A stretch of 64,000 nt of DNA from Clostridiales bacterium UBA6114 (GCA_002423435.1 DIWE01000025.1:17192-81191); one strand, 5' to 3'. Positions 50,840-60,362 are shown, counted from the stretch's first letter. The notes: generated by a model not told the origin, from the letters alone. Made by a program: numbers and translations.

Positions 50840-50867
50840 AAAAGCAGCGGGATAAGTCCCGCTGCTT
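50840..50867. repeat. Terminator-like hairpin, right copy flanking E4
   Basis: AAAAGCAGCGGG/CCCGCTGCTT repeats the hairpin at 50577-50606 with one base change in the loop region. The rest up to 50993 shows no gene. Confidence 0.6.
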
Positions 50868-50993
50868 CTTTGCATGCCTTTTGCCCATTTGAGCGACAGC
50901 GCTCATCAGATGAAGGCGTCCGCCTCTTTTCGGCAATCTAAAGTATAAATCATAAATGAATTGGCAAAAACTGCCACAAAAGGGGCGGCTTAA

Positions 50994-52511
50994 ATGTTCA
51001 GATTCGGTAAAGAAAATGATAAGATGCGGCAGGCGGATACTGAGAAAAAAAATACGCCGCCGCAGCCTGATTTGGGAAGCGCAAAACAGGACAGCAGCGG
51101 ACAGAAAATTCCGTCGGAGCTGTCGGAATGCGCGGATCTTCTTAAAAAAATCTTTTTTAACAGCTGCGACGTCGTCGTTGACCTTATTGAGACCCGGAAA
51201 AAGAAAGCCATGGTTGCATATATCGACGGGCTTATAAACAAAGATGTGACCTTCAGGGATATTATAACACCGTTAAAATCGCCTGATTTTAACGGTGACG
51301 TCGCTTTTTCCGTAAAGGTCCAATATAAGACCGTCAGCGATATATCCGCCGCGGTCACCGGGATCGTAAACGGCAACGTTGCGGTCTTTTATGAAAACAG
51401 CGACAGGATATTGGTCGCAGACATTAAACAATGGGATAAGCGGACGGTGGAAACTCCCGAATCCGAAACCGTAACTCGCGGTCCAAAAGAAGGGTTTACC
51501 GAGAATATCCGGACAAACACCTCGCTCATCCGCAGAAAGATCCGAAATCCCGGTTTGATCTTTGAAAATATGATCTTGGGCAGGCAGACCAATACACAGG
51601 TTTCGCTTGTCTATATCAATGGGATCGTAAACCGGGACGTGCTGCAGGAGCTGAAGTCACGCCTCTCGGGAATAGACGTGGATTCCGTGCTGGAATCGGG
51701 AAATATCGAACAGTTTATCGACAAGCATACATTTTCCCCCGTTTCCGGAGTCGGAATTACACAAAAGCCGGATATCTTGGCTGCGAGAATTCTGGAGGGC
51801 AGAGTCGGGGTGATATGCGACGGAACGCCCCATGTGCTGACGGTACCCGAGCTGTTTATCGAAAACATCCAGACAAGCGAGGATTATTACAACAGGACAC
51901 TTCAGGCCACGATTATAAGAATACTTCGGGTAATCGGGATTTTTATCGGCATGCTGCTTCCCGGGCTTTCGGTGGCCTTTATGACGTATAACCAGGAAAC
52001 GATCCCGCCGCCTTTTTTAACCCATCTGATTACCTCGACACAAAAGACCCCCTTGCCGATAGCGGCCGAAGCATTTTTTCTGATTCTGATGTTCGAGCTT
52101 TTGAGAGAGTCGGGCACAAGACTGCCGAAGACAGTCGGCTCGGCGATTACGATCGTGGGCTCGTTGATTATTGGAGAGGCGGCGGTGAACGCGGGAATCG
52201 TTGGGGCGCCGATGGTGATCATTATCGCCCTCACCGCGGTGTCCAGCTTTATTGTTCCTAATCTTGCGGAGTTTACTTTGATGTACAGGCTGTTTTTTTT
52301 GTTCCTTGGCGCCGTGATGGGGCTGATCGGCATTGGAACGGGTATGGTCATTATGCTTGCACAACTCATTTCAACCGAGTCCTTTGGCATTCCGATCCTA
52401 TCCTCATTTTCAAAAAACGAAATAAAGGACAGTGTCCTGCGCTTCCCCTTGTGGTCGAAGAAGTTCAGGCCGGAGTCCATTGCAAAGGAAAATGTACGGA
52501 GAATGAAATGA
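50994..52511 (+). CDS. Spore germination protein, GerA family (A subunit)
   Basis: A 505-residue subunit of a germinant receptor in the spore inner membrane. A soluble N-terminal domain of about 290 residues (with NTSLIRRKIRNPGLIFENMI, TQVSLVYINGIVN) precedes five or so membrane helices in the C-terminal half (FLTHLITSTQKTPLPIAAEA is the conserved loop). The first 40 residues are charged and low-complexity. The ATG follows AAAAGGGG. It overlaps the C-subunit gene by ATGA. Confidence 0.95.
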   Translation: MFRFGKENDKMRQADTEKKNTPPQPDLGSAKQDSSGQKIPSELSECADLLKKIFFNSCDVVVDLIETRKKKAMVAYIDGLINKDVTFRDIITPLKSPDFNGDVAFSVKVQYKTVSDISAAVTGIVNGNVAVFYENSDRILVADIKQWDKRTVETPESETVTRGPKEGFTENIRTNTSLIRRKIRNPGLIFENMILGRQTNTQVSLVYINGIVNRDVLQELKSRLSGIDVDSVLESGNIEQFIDKHTFSPVSGVGITQKPDILAARILEGRVGVICDGTPHVLTVPELFIENIQTSEDYYNRTLQATIIRILRVIGIFIGMLLPGLSVAFMTYNQETIPPPFLTHLITSTQKTPLPIAAEAFFLILMFELLRESGTRLPKTVGSAITIVGSLIIGEAAVNAGIVGAPMVIIIALTAVSSFIVPNLAEFTLMYRLFFLFLGAVMGLIGIGTGMVIMLAQLISTESFGIPILSSFSKNEIKDSVLRFPLWSKKFRPESIAKENVRRMK

Positions 52512-53749
52512 GAAATTCGAGGAAAAACGTGAGAAAGAAATCATATTGTTTTCTTTTATGCATGGCAACATCATTGCTTTTAACGGGATGCTGGAGCAGG
52601 ATCGAACCTAAAAAACTGTCGCTCACAAACAGCGTTTTATTTGATGTATTGGATAATGGGGAAATTCAAATAACAAAAGAGAATATGAAGCCTTCCGGCG
52701 AATCCGCCGGTAAGGGGGGACCCGGCGGTGAAAAAAGTTCCGCCGATCTGCTTATCAGCAGGGGAAAAACGCTGGCGGAAGCAGTCAGAGACGAGCTAAA
52801 CGGCAGAACTCTGTTCGGCGGTTTTATAAAGGCCAGGCTTCTCACCGAAGATTTCGCCAAATCGGGGCTTGTTCCGACTATGGATTTCCTGACAAGGGAT
52901 CATCTGGTGGATGAAACGCCGTTTTTGGCAGTTGTAAAGGGTAATGACCCTGAGCGGGTCTATGCCAGTGATGTCGGCTTATCGGAAATGGTGGGGGATT
53001 ATATAGACGATATGGCCGATACGCAGCCGAATACCAAAAGCGAATCGGTTTATATAACGACTCTTGATTTTATAAAGGATTACTTCGCGGACGGCAAGCA
53101 GCCGGTCATGGGGCTTATTGAAATCGCCGAAAATGAGCCGCGGTCTATAACCAATCCCCAAACAGGCTCTCAGGACCCGCAAAACGGCTCCGAGAAAAAA
53201 TATAGGCTGGTTTACAGCGGGCTTGCGGCTTTTAAGGACGACAAGCTGGCCGGCTTTATGGACAGGATCGAAACAAGAGCTTATAACTTCATCGTTAATG
53301 AATTAAAAAGTGCGGTAATTTCCCTGCCGGATGGTATTACGGCCGCTAAAGTACTGAAATCCGGCTCAAAAATCAAGACCGAAATTAAAAATGGACAGAC
53401 GACGATTGATGTAAATATCAAGGTCGCGTTCTCAATCATTCAGACGGGCAGGGCTGTCGAAGCCAACCAAATCTCGCAGCTTAAAACTCTGGAGCAGGAG
53501 TTTAACAAACAACTGGAAGCGGAACTATCAGCGTCGATTCAAAAGGTGCAACAGGAATTTAAGAGTGACATTTTTGGTTTCGGCACTTATGTCAAGATAC
53601 AGCACCCAAACGAATGGAAAGACATGAAAAACAACTGGGACGAGCTGTTTTCAAAGGCCACGGTAAACGTCAAAGTAAATTCCACGATTACTATGATGGG
53701 TGAAACGGAGCGTTCCATCAGAATGGAGAAGCAAACGCATGACAGCTAA
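52508..53749 (+). CDS. Spore germination lipoprotein, Ger(x)C family (C subunit)
   Basis: A 413-residue lipoprotein with signal peptide and lipobox LTGC (CWSRIEPKKL following, the family start). The GerAC domain follows, with FDVLDNGEIQITKENMKPSG and the C-terminal third rich in helices. It sits on the outer face of the spore inner membrane with the A and B subunits. ATG 52508 overlaps the A gene stop; upstream in-frame starts would cut the signal peptide logic. Family length is usual. Confidence 0.93.
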   Translation: MRNSRKNVRKKSYCFLLCMATSLLLTGCWSRIEPKKLSLTNSVLFDVLDNGEIQITKENMKPSGESAGKGGPGGEKSSADLLISRGKTLAEAVRDELNGRTLFGGFIKARLLTEDFAKSGLVPTMDFLTRDHLVDETPFLAVVKGNDPERVYASDVGLSEMVGDYIDDMADTQPNTKSESVYITTLDFIKDYFADGKQPVMGLIEIAENEPRSITNPQTGSQDPQNGSEKKYRLVYSGLAAFKDDKLAGFMDRIETRAYNFIVNELKSAVISLPDGITAAKVLKSGSKIKTEIKNGQTTIDVNIKVAFSIIQTGRAVEANQISQLKTLEQEFNKQLEAELSASIQKVQQEFKSDIFGFGTYVKIQHPNEWKDMKNNWDELFSKATVNVKVNSTITMMGETERSIRMEKQTHDS

Positions 53750-54884
53750 ACCGATGATTACGTCCGCGCAATTGCTTCTGATGGCGGTCGGAAGCGCGCT
53801 GATGTTCCCGTATACCTTTATGCCCATCTTAAATTCCCCGCCGGCAAATCAGGACGTCTGGATCGCGCTGGGCGCCGCATTATTATACATTCTCATTATC
53901 AACACACCGATCTTGATTCTTATCAATAAGTTCAGAGGATTCAATATAAATGAAATGACGGAGATAGTCCTGGGTAGATTTTTCGGGAAAGCGGCGTCTC
54001 TTCTGTTTGTCGTTTTTTTTCTGTTCTGTTATACCGCCTGTATGCTGATCGGCGCAATCTTTATCAGTATGTCCGTCCTTCCCGGAACGCCGATATGGGC
54101 AAACCTTATTTTTGCTTTCGCCGCCGTGACATACGTCGCCTATAAAGGGGCCGGAACGATTGGCAGGCTGGCGACGTTTATCGTACCTTTTATGATGTTC
54201 ACCGTCGTGCTCTTTTTTCTGATGGGGCTGAATATGATGGATATTAAACTGCTGCAGCCGGTGCTTGCGGGCACAACTCTTGCCGAGCTGAACCTGGGCG
54301 CCTTTTATACCGGCGCCCGGTATTCGGAAATCCTGATATTTCTGGTTTTCTCTTTTTTCCTGACAAAGAATGCAAGCATCAATAAAACCTTTGCAAAGGC
54401 GCTTGGGACCTTTGCGGTATTCGTTTTTATGATTCTGATCCCGATTATTTTAGTTTTGGGCGTTGACCTTGCAAAGATGCAATTCAATCCGTATTTCATT
54501 TATACACGGCAGGTTCATGCGTATGATTTCATACAAAGGGTGCAGTCAATAAACACTCTGGCTTGGTTTCCGGGACTTCTGCTTAAATTAATAATTTACT
54601 GTTTCATGGCAAGCTACACCATGTCGGGAGTCTTTAAGGCGAAATCGCATAAAAGCTTCGTGCCTCTGATTACGGGGCTGTCGTTTTCCATTTGTATGAT
54701 TCCGATGATGCAGAAGTCGAGCATAATCATGACGCTTGCTTCGGATCAGGTATTTCCATATATCATTCTTCCATTCACGCTTGTCCTGCCGCTTCTTCTT
54801 CTGATTGTATATCTTATCAGGAGGAAAAGAATAAACGAAATTTTAGAACAGAAAAAAGAGGCAGCACATCCGGCGGAAGTTTGA
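53739..54884 (+). CDS. Spore germination permease, GerB family (B subunit)
   Basis: A 381-residue, ten-helix amino-acid-permease-like subunit (endospore germination permease family; ITSAQLLLMAVGSALMFPYT, LFVVFFLFCYTACMLIGAIF). It probably binds the germinant. ATG 53739 with ATGGAGAAGC as site overlaps the C gene by 11 bases. Gene order A-C-B, as in gerK-type operons, completes the tricistronic receptor and shows the organism is a spore former. Confidence 0.93.
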   Translation: MTAKPMITSAQLLLMAVGSALMFPYTFMPILNSPPANQDVWIALGAALLYILIINTPILILINKFRGFNINEMTEIVLGRFFGKAASLLFVVFFLFCYTACMLIGAIFISMSVLPGTPIWANLIFAFAAVTYVAYKGAGTIGRLATFIVPFMMFTVVLFFLMGLNMMDIKLLQPVLAGTTLAELNLGAFYTGARYSEILIFLVFSFFLTKNASINKTFAKALGTFAVFVFMILIPIILVLGVDLAKMQFNPYFIYTRQVHAYDFIQRVQSINTLAWFPGLLLKLIIYCFMASYTMSGVFKAKSHKSFVPLITGLSFSICMIPMMQKSSIIMTLASDQVFPYIILPFTLVLPLLLLIVYLIRRKRINEILEQKKEAAHPAEV

Positions 54885-55192
54885 CGTATCTTGGTCTAAA
54901 ACAAACCTGTTCCTTCTGGTGCGCCAAGGGGCTGCGTCAATTGGAGGGCAGTCAGACCTTGCCGCTAATTTCTTCCCTGAATCAGCCCCTCAGAAACCGC
55001 ATATTTATCTCCTGTGCCAATCGACCAAAGATTATCGGATGGGAAAGTCACCATCCATGCGGCGAACGCGCGTCGTTTCAGGTAAAGAGCGGCGGGCTTT
55101 GCATCGCCTTAGCGTTTTGTGGTAAAATACCTTAAAGCGGATCACTCCGGGCAGGAGCAAATAAAAAAGCCGCCGATATGGGGGAGGACAAC
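54885..55192. other. Intergenic region without recognised gene
   Basis: 308 bases. A plus-strand frame (about 54890-55135) is open but has no ribosome site, no family resemblance and poor codon character. Weak dyads (GGCTGCGTC.., CATCCATGCGGCG) are present but no clear terminator follows the ger operon. Possibly decayed sequence. Confidence 0.4.
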
Positions 55193-55960
55193 TTGCTGAC
55201 CGGGCAGTATATTCAGAAAATATATCTAAACGAATGTCCGGGTGAGGATTCCTATGTTTCCCGGCTTCCGGTCGTCAAGAACCTGATAAAAAAGGGCGGT
55301 ATCACCCTCCATAAAAACGTCACTTTTTTTATCGGCGAAAACGGGACGGGAAAATCCACCCTTCTTGAGGCGGTCGCGGCCGCCTATGGGTTTAACCCGG
55401 AGGGCGGCAGCCGGAATTATAGCTTTTCCACCTTCAGGTCGCACTCCCCCCTGTGCGAAAACATCCGCTTGTGGAAGGGCGCGAAATCCCCGTCCGACGG
55501 CTATTTCCTGAGGGCGGAAAGCTTCTATAACGTTGCAAGCTATATAGAGGACTTAGACAGCGTGCCTGCGAGCGCGCCTCCGATCAAATTCAGCTACGGC
55601 GGCAGATCGCTGCACGAGCAGTCACACGGCGAAAGTTTTCTTTCGCTCGTCTTAAACAGATTCGGCGGAAACGGTCTGTATATCCTGGACGAGCCCGAGG
55701 CGGCGCTGTCGCCGTCGAAGCAGTTTACCCTGCTTGCACAGATGAACCACCTTGTCAATAAAAATTCCCAGTTTATCATCGCCACGCATTCTCCGATCCT
55801 GATGGCCTTTCCCGGCGCGGATATCTTTGTGCTCGGCGACGACGACATCAGGCTTACGCCCTATGAGGAAACGGAGCATTATGTTTTAACGAAGCAATTC
55901 CTGAATAATCCCGGGAAAATACTGCGGTATTTGTTTGAAGACGGTCTATGGGATGATTGA
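55193..55960 (+). CDS. AAA/ABC-type ATPase of the SMC-like OLD-related group
   Basis: A 255-residue stand-alone ATPase. Walker A is FFIGENGTGKSTLLEAVA, the signature-like HGESFLSLVLNRF, Walker B LYILDEPEAALSP and the switch His in FIIATHSPILMAFPG. Such proteins are usually annotated as AAA family ATPases; no membrane or nuclease domain is attached. The TTG at 55193 lies six bases after GGGGGAGG; the in-frame ATG at 55178 is part of that site and is unlikely. No toxin or nuclease partner is adjacent, so a defence role is not supported. Confidence 0.85.
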   Translation: MLTGQYIQKIYLNECPGEDSYVSRLPVVKNLIKKGGITLHKNVTFFIGENGTGKSTLLEAVAAAYGFNPEGGSRNYSFSTFRSHSPLCENIRLWKGAKSPSDGYFLRAESFYNVASYIEDLDSVPASAPPIKFSYGGRSLHEQSHGESFLSLVLNRFGGNGLYILDEPEAALSPSKQFTLLAQMNHLVNKNSQFIIATHSPILMAFPGADIFVLGDDDIRLTPYEETEHYVLTKQFLNNPGKILRYLFEDGLWDD

Positions 55961-55994
55961 TAAAGGCCGGCCGGCGGGAAAAGCATGAAAAGGA

Positions 55995-56663
55995 TCAGGA
56001 GGGAGACGGCCGCCCTTCCAGCGACCACAAGAAACGGTATAACGGCAAAAGCTGCCGGAACCCGTCGCACAGGATTTCGATGATCCGGTCTGAAAACAGC
56101 TCCTCGCCGACGCCACGCTCGGCGATCAGGCCGAGGTTTTTGCGGTTGTACCACTGCGCAATCGGTTCGGGCTTTTCGCCCTTGCTCCGTTTATAGAAGT
56201 CTCCGTATAAGGAAAACGTGCCCTGATTTGACAGCTCTTGCGCGATTTTCGAAAATTCCTCCGGCTTCTCGTCGATTCGCCTGCGGAAGCTGCGCATGGT
56301 CTGCGCGGGGGCACTGTAATAACCCATCCCGAACGTATATCCCCCGGGCTCGAGCTCAAAGAAGAACACGGGCGTCGCCGTCCAGTCGTCGCAGTCCTTT
56401 CGCAGGCTGAACCAGAGCCTGTCCCTGTACATTCCTTCCGGATGGCTATACCGCGCGTCCTTATATATTTTCGCGACATGGCAATGGACGTCCGGCTCAT
56501 ATTTGCCGGTCATCGTTTTCCATACCTCGTTTGCAAGCTCGTTTAACGGCTTTTGCACTTGGTCGAGATACGCCTGCTTATGTTCCATGAACCATTCACG
56601 GTTGTTGTTAAAACGGATTCCGAGGAGAAAGTCAAACGTCTCCCGGCTAAACCCCGTAAACAT
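55995..56663 (-). CDS. DUF2461 domain protein
   Basis: A 222-residue protein matching the DUF2461 pattern: N-terminal FTGFSRETFDFLLGIRFNNN with REWFMEHK, HCHVAKIYKDARYSHPEG, and a central GGYTFGMGYYSA. Function is unknown across the family. The ATG follows GGGGGAA. It lies on the opposite strand to the ATPase gene, 34 bases apart at their 3' ends. Confidence 0.88.
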   Translation of the reverse strand: MFTGFSRETFDFLLGIRFNNNREWFMEHKQAYLDQVQKPLNELANEVWKTMTGKYEPDVHCHVAKIYKDARYSHPEGMYRDRLWFSLRKDCDDWTATPVFFFELEPGGYTFGMGYYSAPAQTMRSFRRRIDEKPEEFSKIAQELSNQGTFSLYGDFYKRSKGEKPEPIAQWYNRKNLGLIAERGVGEELFSDRIIEILCDGFRQLLPLYRFLWSLEGRPSPS

Positions 56664-56685
56664 ATCTGTTCCCCCTGCCTGTTTC

Positions 56686-57102
56686 TTATTCGCCTATGAT
56701 TTTGATCAGCACGCGTTTGTCCCGTTTTCCGTCGAACTCATAGTAGAAAATCTGCTCCCAGGTGCCGAAATCCAGCCTGCCGTTTGTTACGGCGATCACC
56801 GCCTCCCGGCCCATGATCGTGCGCTTTAAGTGCGCGTCGGCATTGTCCTCGTAGCCGTTGTGCTGATACTGGCTGTACGGCTTTTCCGGCGCCAGCTTTT
56901 CAAGCCACGTCTCAAAATCGTGGTGCAGCCCGCTCTCGTTGTCATTTATAAACACGCTCGCCGTAATATGCATCGGGTTTACGAGGAGCAGCCCCTCCTG
57001 AATCCTGCTTTCGCCCAGCGCCGCCTCGATCTGAGGCGTAATATTGACGATGCCTCTGCGGGAGGAAAGATGGAAGACCAATTCCTTGCGGTACGATTTC
57101 AT
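56686..57102 (-). CDS. yjbQ: YjbQ/UPF0047 family protein
   Basis: A 138-residue protein of the YjbQ family, sometimes annotated as secondary thiamine-phosphate synthase. Landmarks: RGIVNITPQIEAAL, LLLVNPMHITASVFINDNE and HLKRTIMGREAVIAVTNGRL, with H and D/E residues of the conserved pocket. ATG at 57102 follows GGAGGTTATT; a longer in-frame version to 57189 lacks a site. The metabolic role is unsettled. Confidence 0.9.
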   Translation of the reverse strand: MKSYRKELVFHLSSRRGIVNITPQIEAALGESRIQEGLLLVNPMHITASVFINDNESGLHHDFETWLEKLAPEKPYSQYQHNGYEDNADAHLKRTIMGREAVIAVTNGRLDFGTWEQIFYYEFDGKRDKRVLIKIIGE

Positions 57103-57359
57103 AATAACCTCCATTTGTATATCACGGACAAACTCTCTCGTTTTGCCGGAATCGCTTTGCGGATAGATAACCCGCTTTTTCCGCTTCATTATAACATGAA
57201 ATCCGCAATTTTTTAAGCCGTGAAAATCATTTTGACGGGCACAAAGCGCGCTGTAAACATGTTATGTAGCTTTTGCTGTTTTATCCCGCAAGCATCATAA
57301 TTTGTTTGATGAATTTGCCGGATGGGCCAAATTAAGTTGGCAAAAAATAAGGGGCGGGC

Positions 57360-57388
57360 TTTTATTTTGTGGAATTTTTATGTATAAT
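57360..57388 (+). promoter_or_regulatory. Probable promoter of the MBOAT/DHHW pair
   Basis: TATAAT at 57383-57388 with a weak -35 (TTTTAT at 57360-57365). The 350-base gap (57103-57452) is AT-rich and otherwise shows only small dyads. Confidence 0.45.
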
Positions 57389-57452
57389 AATCTTCGCCGA
57401 GTAAAATTAAGGTCAAATTTGTGAAAAAATTTATTGTTAAGGCTGATATTTA

Positions 57453-58859
57453 ATGGTGTTTTCCAGCATTATTTTTATATTTTATTTTTTGCCGGTTACG
57501 CTGTTACTTTATTATCTCGTTCCGTTCCGACACAAAAATTTTGTATGTCTGATTGCCAGTCTCTTTTTCTATGCCTGGGGCGAACCGAGGTATATTTTTC
57601 TGATGCTTTTTTCGATCGTCACAAATTTCCTTTTCGGTATCGGAATAGGCGGCGCCCGGTCGGAGCGCGCCCAAAAGCAAATACTCATCACGTCCGTCGT
57701 TTTCAATATCGGGCTTTTGTTTCTTTTTAAATATCTGACCTTCACCCTTTCGACCTTAAACTCCTTTTTGCAGACGAGCCTGTACGTGCCGTCGATCGCC
57801 CTGCCGATCGGGATCTCGTTTTATACGTTTCAGGCCCAGAGCTATGTCATCGACGTGTATCGCAAAAATGCGCAGCCGCAGAAAAAACTGTCGGATCTCG
57901 CGCTCTACATTTCCGCTTTTCCCCAGCTGATCGCGGGTCCGATCGTCCGGTACGCCGATATCGACGCGCAGATTAAGCATCGGACAATCACTCTGGAGAA
58001 AATTGCCGACGGAATCATCCGGTTTGTAATCGGGCTTTCAAAAAAGGTCCTCATCGCGAACCCGATGGCGGCGATCGCCGACGGCATATTTAAGTTAAAC
58101 GGAGACCCGGTATCGACCGCCACGGCATGGGCCGGGATCATCGCGTATACGTTTCAGATTTATTTCGATTTTTCCGGGTATTCCGATATGGCGATCGGGC
58201 TCGGTAAAATGCTTGGCTTTGAGCTTCGGGAAAACTTCGACTACCCGTACACGGCCAAATCCGCCACCGAGTTCTGGCGGAGGTGGCATATCTCGCTCGG
58301 GCAGTGGTTCCGGGATTATCTCTACATCCCGCTCGGCGGCAACCGAAAGGGATGGGCCGTACAGATCCGGAACATTTTTATCGTCTGGTTCCTGACCGGG
58401 CTCTGGCACGGCGCAGACTGGACCTTTATCGCGTGGGGAATCTTCTGGGGAGCGCTGCTCACGTTTGAAAAAATCACAAAGAGGGTCATCGACCGCGTAC
58501 CGCCCCTCCTGTCCCATTTCTGCACACTTATCTGCATTATGATCGGCTGGGTATTTTTCAGGGCGGACTCGCTCTCCGGCGCTTTTTCCTATCTTGGCAG
58601 GCTGGCCGGCATCGGCACGTCGTCCGGCATCGACGCTGCGGCAAAGCTGATCTTTCACGACAACGCGCTGCTTTTCGCCGCCGCGCTGATCGGCTCGACA
58701 CCCTTTTTGCGGGGTGCAGTCTCGAAGCTTTCGATTGCGAAAAAACGTCAGGCGCCGTACTGGGGAGTGAGCGCGCTGTACGTTTCGGTCGCGTTCGCGC
58801 TGTGCGTGATTTTCCTGGTCAATTCCGTCTACAACCCGTTTATTTATTTCCGGTTTTGA
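57453..58859 (+). CDS. MBOAT-family O-acyltransferase, AlgI/DltB-like
   Basis: A 468-residue polytopic membrane acyltransferase. Landmarks: PIGISFYTFQAQSYVIDVYR, FAQRWHISL-like segment WRRWHISLGQWFRDYLYIPL and the catalytic His in TGLWHGADWTFIAWG. It passes acetyl groups across the membrane to an extracellular polysaccharide or cell-wall acceptor, together with the SGNH/DHHW-type partner encoded 16 bases downstream. Length matches AlgI. Confidence 0.93.
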   Translation: MVFSSIIFIFYFLPVTLLLYYLVPFRHKNFVCLIASLFFYAWGEPRYIFLMLFSIVTNFLFGIGIGGARSERAQKQILITSVVFNIGLLFLFKYLTFTLSTLNSFLQTSLYVPSIALPIGISFYTFQAQSYVIDVYRKNAQPQKKLSDLALYISAFPQLIAGPIVRYADIDAQIKHRTITLEKIADGIIRFVIGLSKKVLIANPMAAIADGIFKLNGDPVSTATAWAGIIAYTFQIYFDFSGYSDMAIGLGKMLGFELRENFDYPYTAKSATEFWRRWHISLGQWFRDYLYIPLGGNRKGWAVQIRNIFIVWFLTGLWHGADWTFIAWGIFWGALLTFEKITKRVIDRVPPLLSHFCTLICIMIGWVFFRADSLSGAFSYLGRLAGIGTSSGIDAAAKLIFHDNALLFAAALIGSTPFLRGAVSKLSIAKKRQAPYWGVSALYVSVAFALCVIFLVNSVYNPFIYFRF

Positions 58860-58875
58860 AGGAAGGTCAACCGAA

Positions 58876-60093
58876 ATGCATGAGCAGAAGAAGTGCCTGA
58901 TCCTGATCGTTCCGTTTTTTGCATCTCTTGCGACGTTTTGCATACTGGGAGTTTGCGCAACTCCGCAAAAAACCAGCTTTGCGGAAAACCGCGAGTTGAT
59001 GCAGGTGCCCGTGTTCAAGGCTTCCGACGACGGACGCATGAAGATGGACCCGGCGACATATGTAGTAGAGCAGTTTCCATATCGGGAGACACTTTTGAAG
59101 GTTTATTCGTTTCTGGATCTCATTCAGAACAAAAAATATGTGAGGGACACCTATGTGGCGCACCGCGAATGGCTGATGATCAGGTCCTATCGCATTGCCG
59201 ACGACCGGATGGAGGAGCTTGCCGGCGCGATATCGGGTACTGTGTCCGGCTCGCCGGATAACGTTGAATTTTATTACGCGATCCTGCCGATAAAATCTGC
59301 CTGCTTTTCGGAGCTTGAACGTTCCTATATCGACGACAGTACAAGCAACGAAAACAAGGAGCGTCTTAAGAAGGAGCTCGGCGGGCTGGATTCAGTAAAA
59401 GTGATTGATGTAAGCGGGTATTTCACCGGCGCCTTTTCTCTGGAAGAGCGCGAGGAAATGTATTTTCGCACGGATTTCCATTGGAACGCATGGGGCGCTT
59501 ACAACGCGTCGGACTATATCCAGAGGGTCATGTGTTCAAACGGCACAATCGGGGCGGGCGATTTGTTTTCGAAGACGGATTTTTCGTTTGACGTTATTGA
59601 CGACAAGCTGTACCAGGGGGATCTAAACCGCCGGTTTTCCAATCTGTTCAGCATGAAGGAACGGATTCCGGTCATAAGCCCGCGGCTCGCGGATGGCTTT
59701 CGGTATTTTACCTCGGTCGGCGACGAGAGCCCCGCAAAGAGAAGCGATATCGTAGGAAACGGCCTTGAGGAGGGCATCGTGTCGTATGACGACGTGTACA
59801 CGCACAATATCGGTTACTACCGGATCTTAAACGAGCGGGCCCCGTGCGATAAAAGCATTCTGATTTTGAAGGATTCCCTGGAAAATCCGATGGGCGACTA
59901 TTTCGCCTCCATCTTTAAAGAGGTGCAGATCATCGATCCGCGCGCATACTCTGAGCCGTGCGATTTTTCCGGGCTCATCGATAAAAAATCGGTGGACATC
60001 GTCCTGTTTGCGTTTCATCAGAATAATTGCAGCCAGGAGCTGATCAATTTCCTGAATTCGAAATCACAACCGGGAACGGATCTCGCGGCTTGA
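58876..60093 (+). CDS. DHHW-family exported protein, partner of the acyltransferase
   Basis: A 405-residue protein with an N-terminal signal anchor (LILIVPFFASLATFCILGVC) and an AlgJ/AlgX-like SGNH fold; the catalytic-type motif is RTDFHWNAWGAYNASDYI, a variant of the DHHW signature. The C-terminal part contains the nucleophile-like ILKDSLENPMG block. It probably completes O-acetylation of an exported glycan. The stop codon lies inside the left inverted repeat of repeat E5. Ribosome site GAAGG. Confidence 0.88.
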   Translation: MHEQKKCLILIVPFFASLATFCILGVCATPQKTSFAENRELMQVPVFKASDDGRMKMDPATYVVEQFPYRETLLKVYSFLDLIQNKKYVRDTYVAHREWLMIRSYRIADDRMEELAGAISGTVSGSPDNVEFYYAILPIKSACFSELERSYIDDSTSNENKERLKKELGGLDSVKVIDVSGYFTGAFSLEEREEMYFRTDFHWNAWGAYNASDYIQRVMCSNGTIGAGDLFSKTDFSFDVIDDKLYQGDLNRRFSNLFSMKERIPVISPRLADGFRYFTSVGDESPAKRSDIVGNGLEEGIVSYDDVYTHNIGYYRILNERAPCDKSILILKDSLENPMGDYFASIFKEVQIIDPRAYSEPCDFSGLIDKKSVDIVLFAFHQNNCSQELINFLNSKSQPGTDLAA

Positions 60094-60360
60094 AGACAAA
60101 GTCCTTCCAGGGGGTATCCAATACCCCCTGGATATTCGGCCCGAAATCGAAGATTTCAGACCGAAATACCCCCGGTTTCGCGCACGAATTGCGCGGGTCG
60201 AACTCACCCCAACAAATAGTATTTGTTGGGGACCCCGGGGTGTTTTTCCGGCAAATGAATTGCCGAAAAAACAAATTGATTCGGTTTTTTGAAAAAATGG
60301 TCACGCGAAGCGCAACGCATTTTTTCAAAAAAGACGTAAGCGCCTACTTTGTCTACAGTC
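60087..60360. repeat. Structured intergenic repeat with terminal inverted repeats, copy E5
   Basis: Left end contains AGACAAAGT (60094-60102) and right end ACTTTGTCTACAGTC (60346-60360). Internal stems: CCAGGGGGTA/TACCCCCTGG (60107-60131), GAAATC/GATTTC, a perfect 11-bp CCCCAACAAAT/ATTTGTTGGGG (60207-60231) followed by ACCCCGGGGTG, TTTTCCGGCAA/TTGCCGAAAA and a long A/T-rich stem near 60290-60335. Same order as E4 with changed arms. Confidence 0.68.
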
Positions 60361-60362
60361 TG

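Noticed and set aside
54885..55140. Short plus-strand frames after the ger operon
   Set aside because: No ribosome site, no homology visible and poor coding character; treated as non-coding.
55193..55960. AAA ATPase as part of an anti-phage defence system
   Set aside because: No nuclease, toxin or other defence-type partner lies next to it; neighbours are housekeeping genes on the other strand.
58095..59039. 314-codon minus-strand frame opposite the MBOAT/DHHW junction
   Set aside because: Antisense to conserved acyltransferase motifs; charged, low-complexity translation and no start site.
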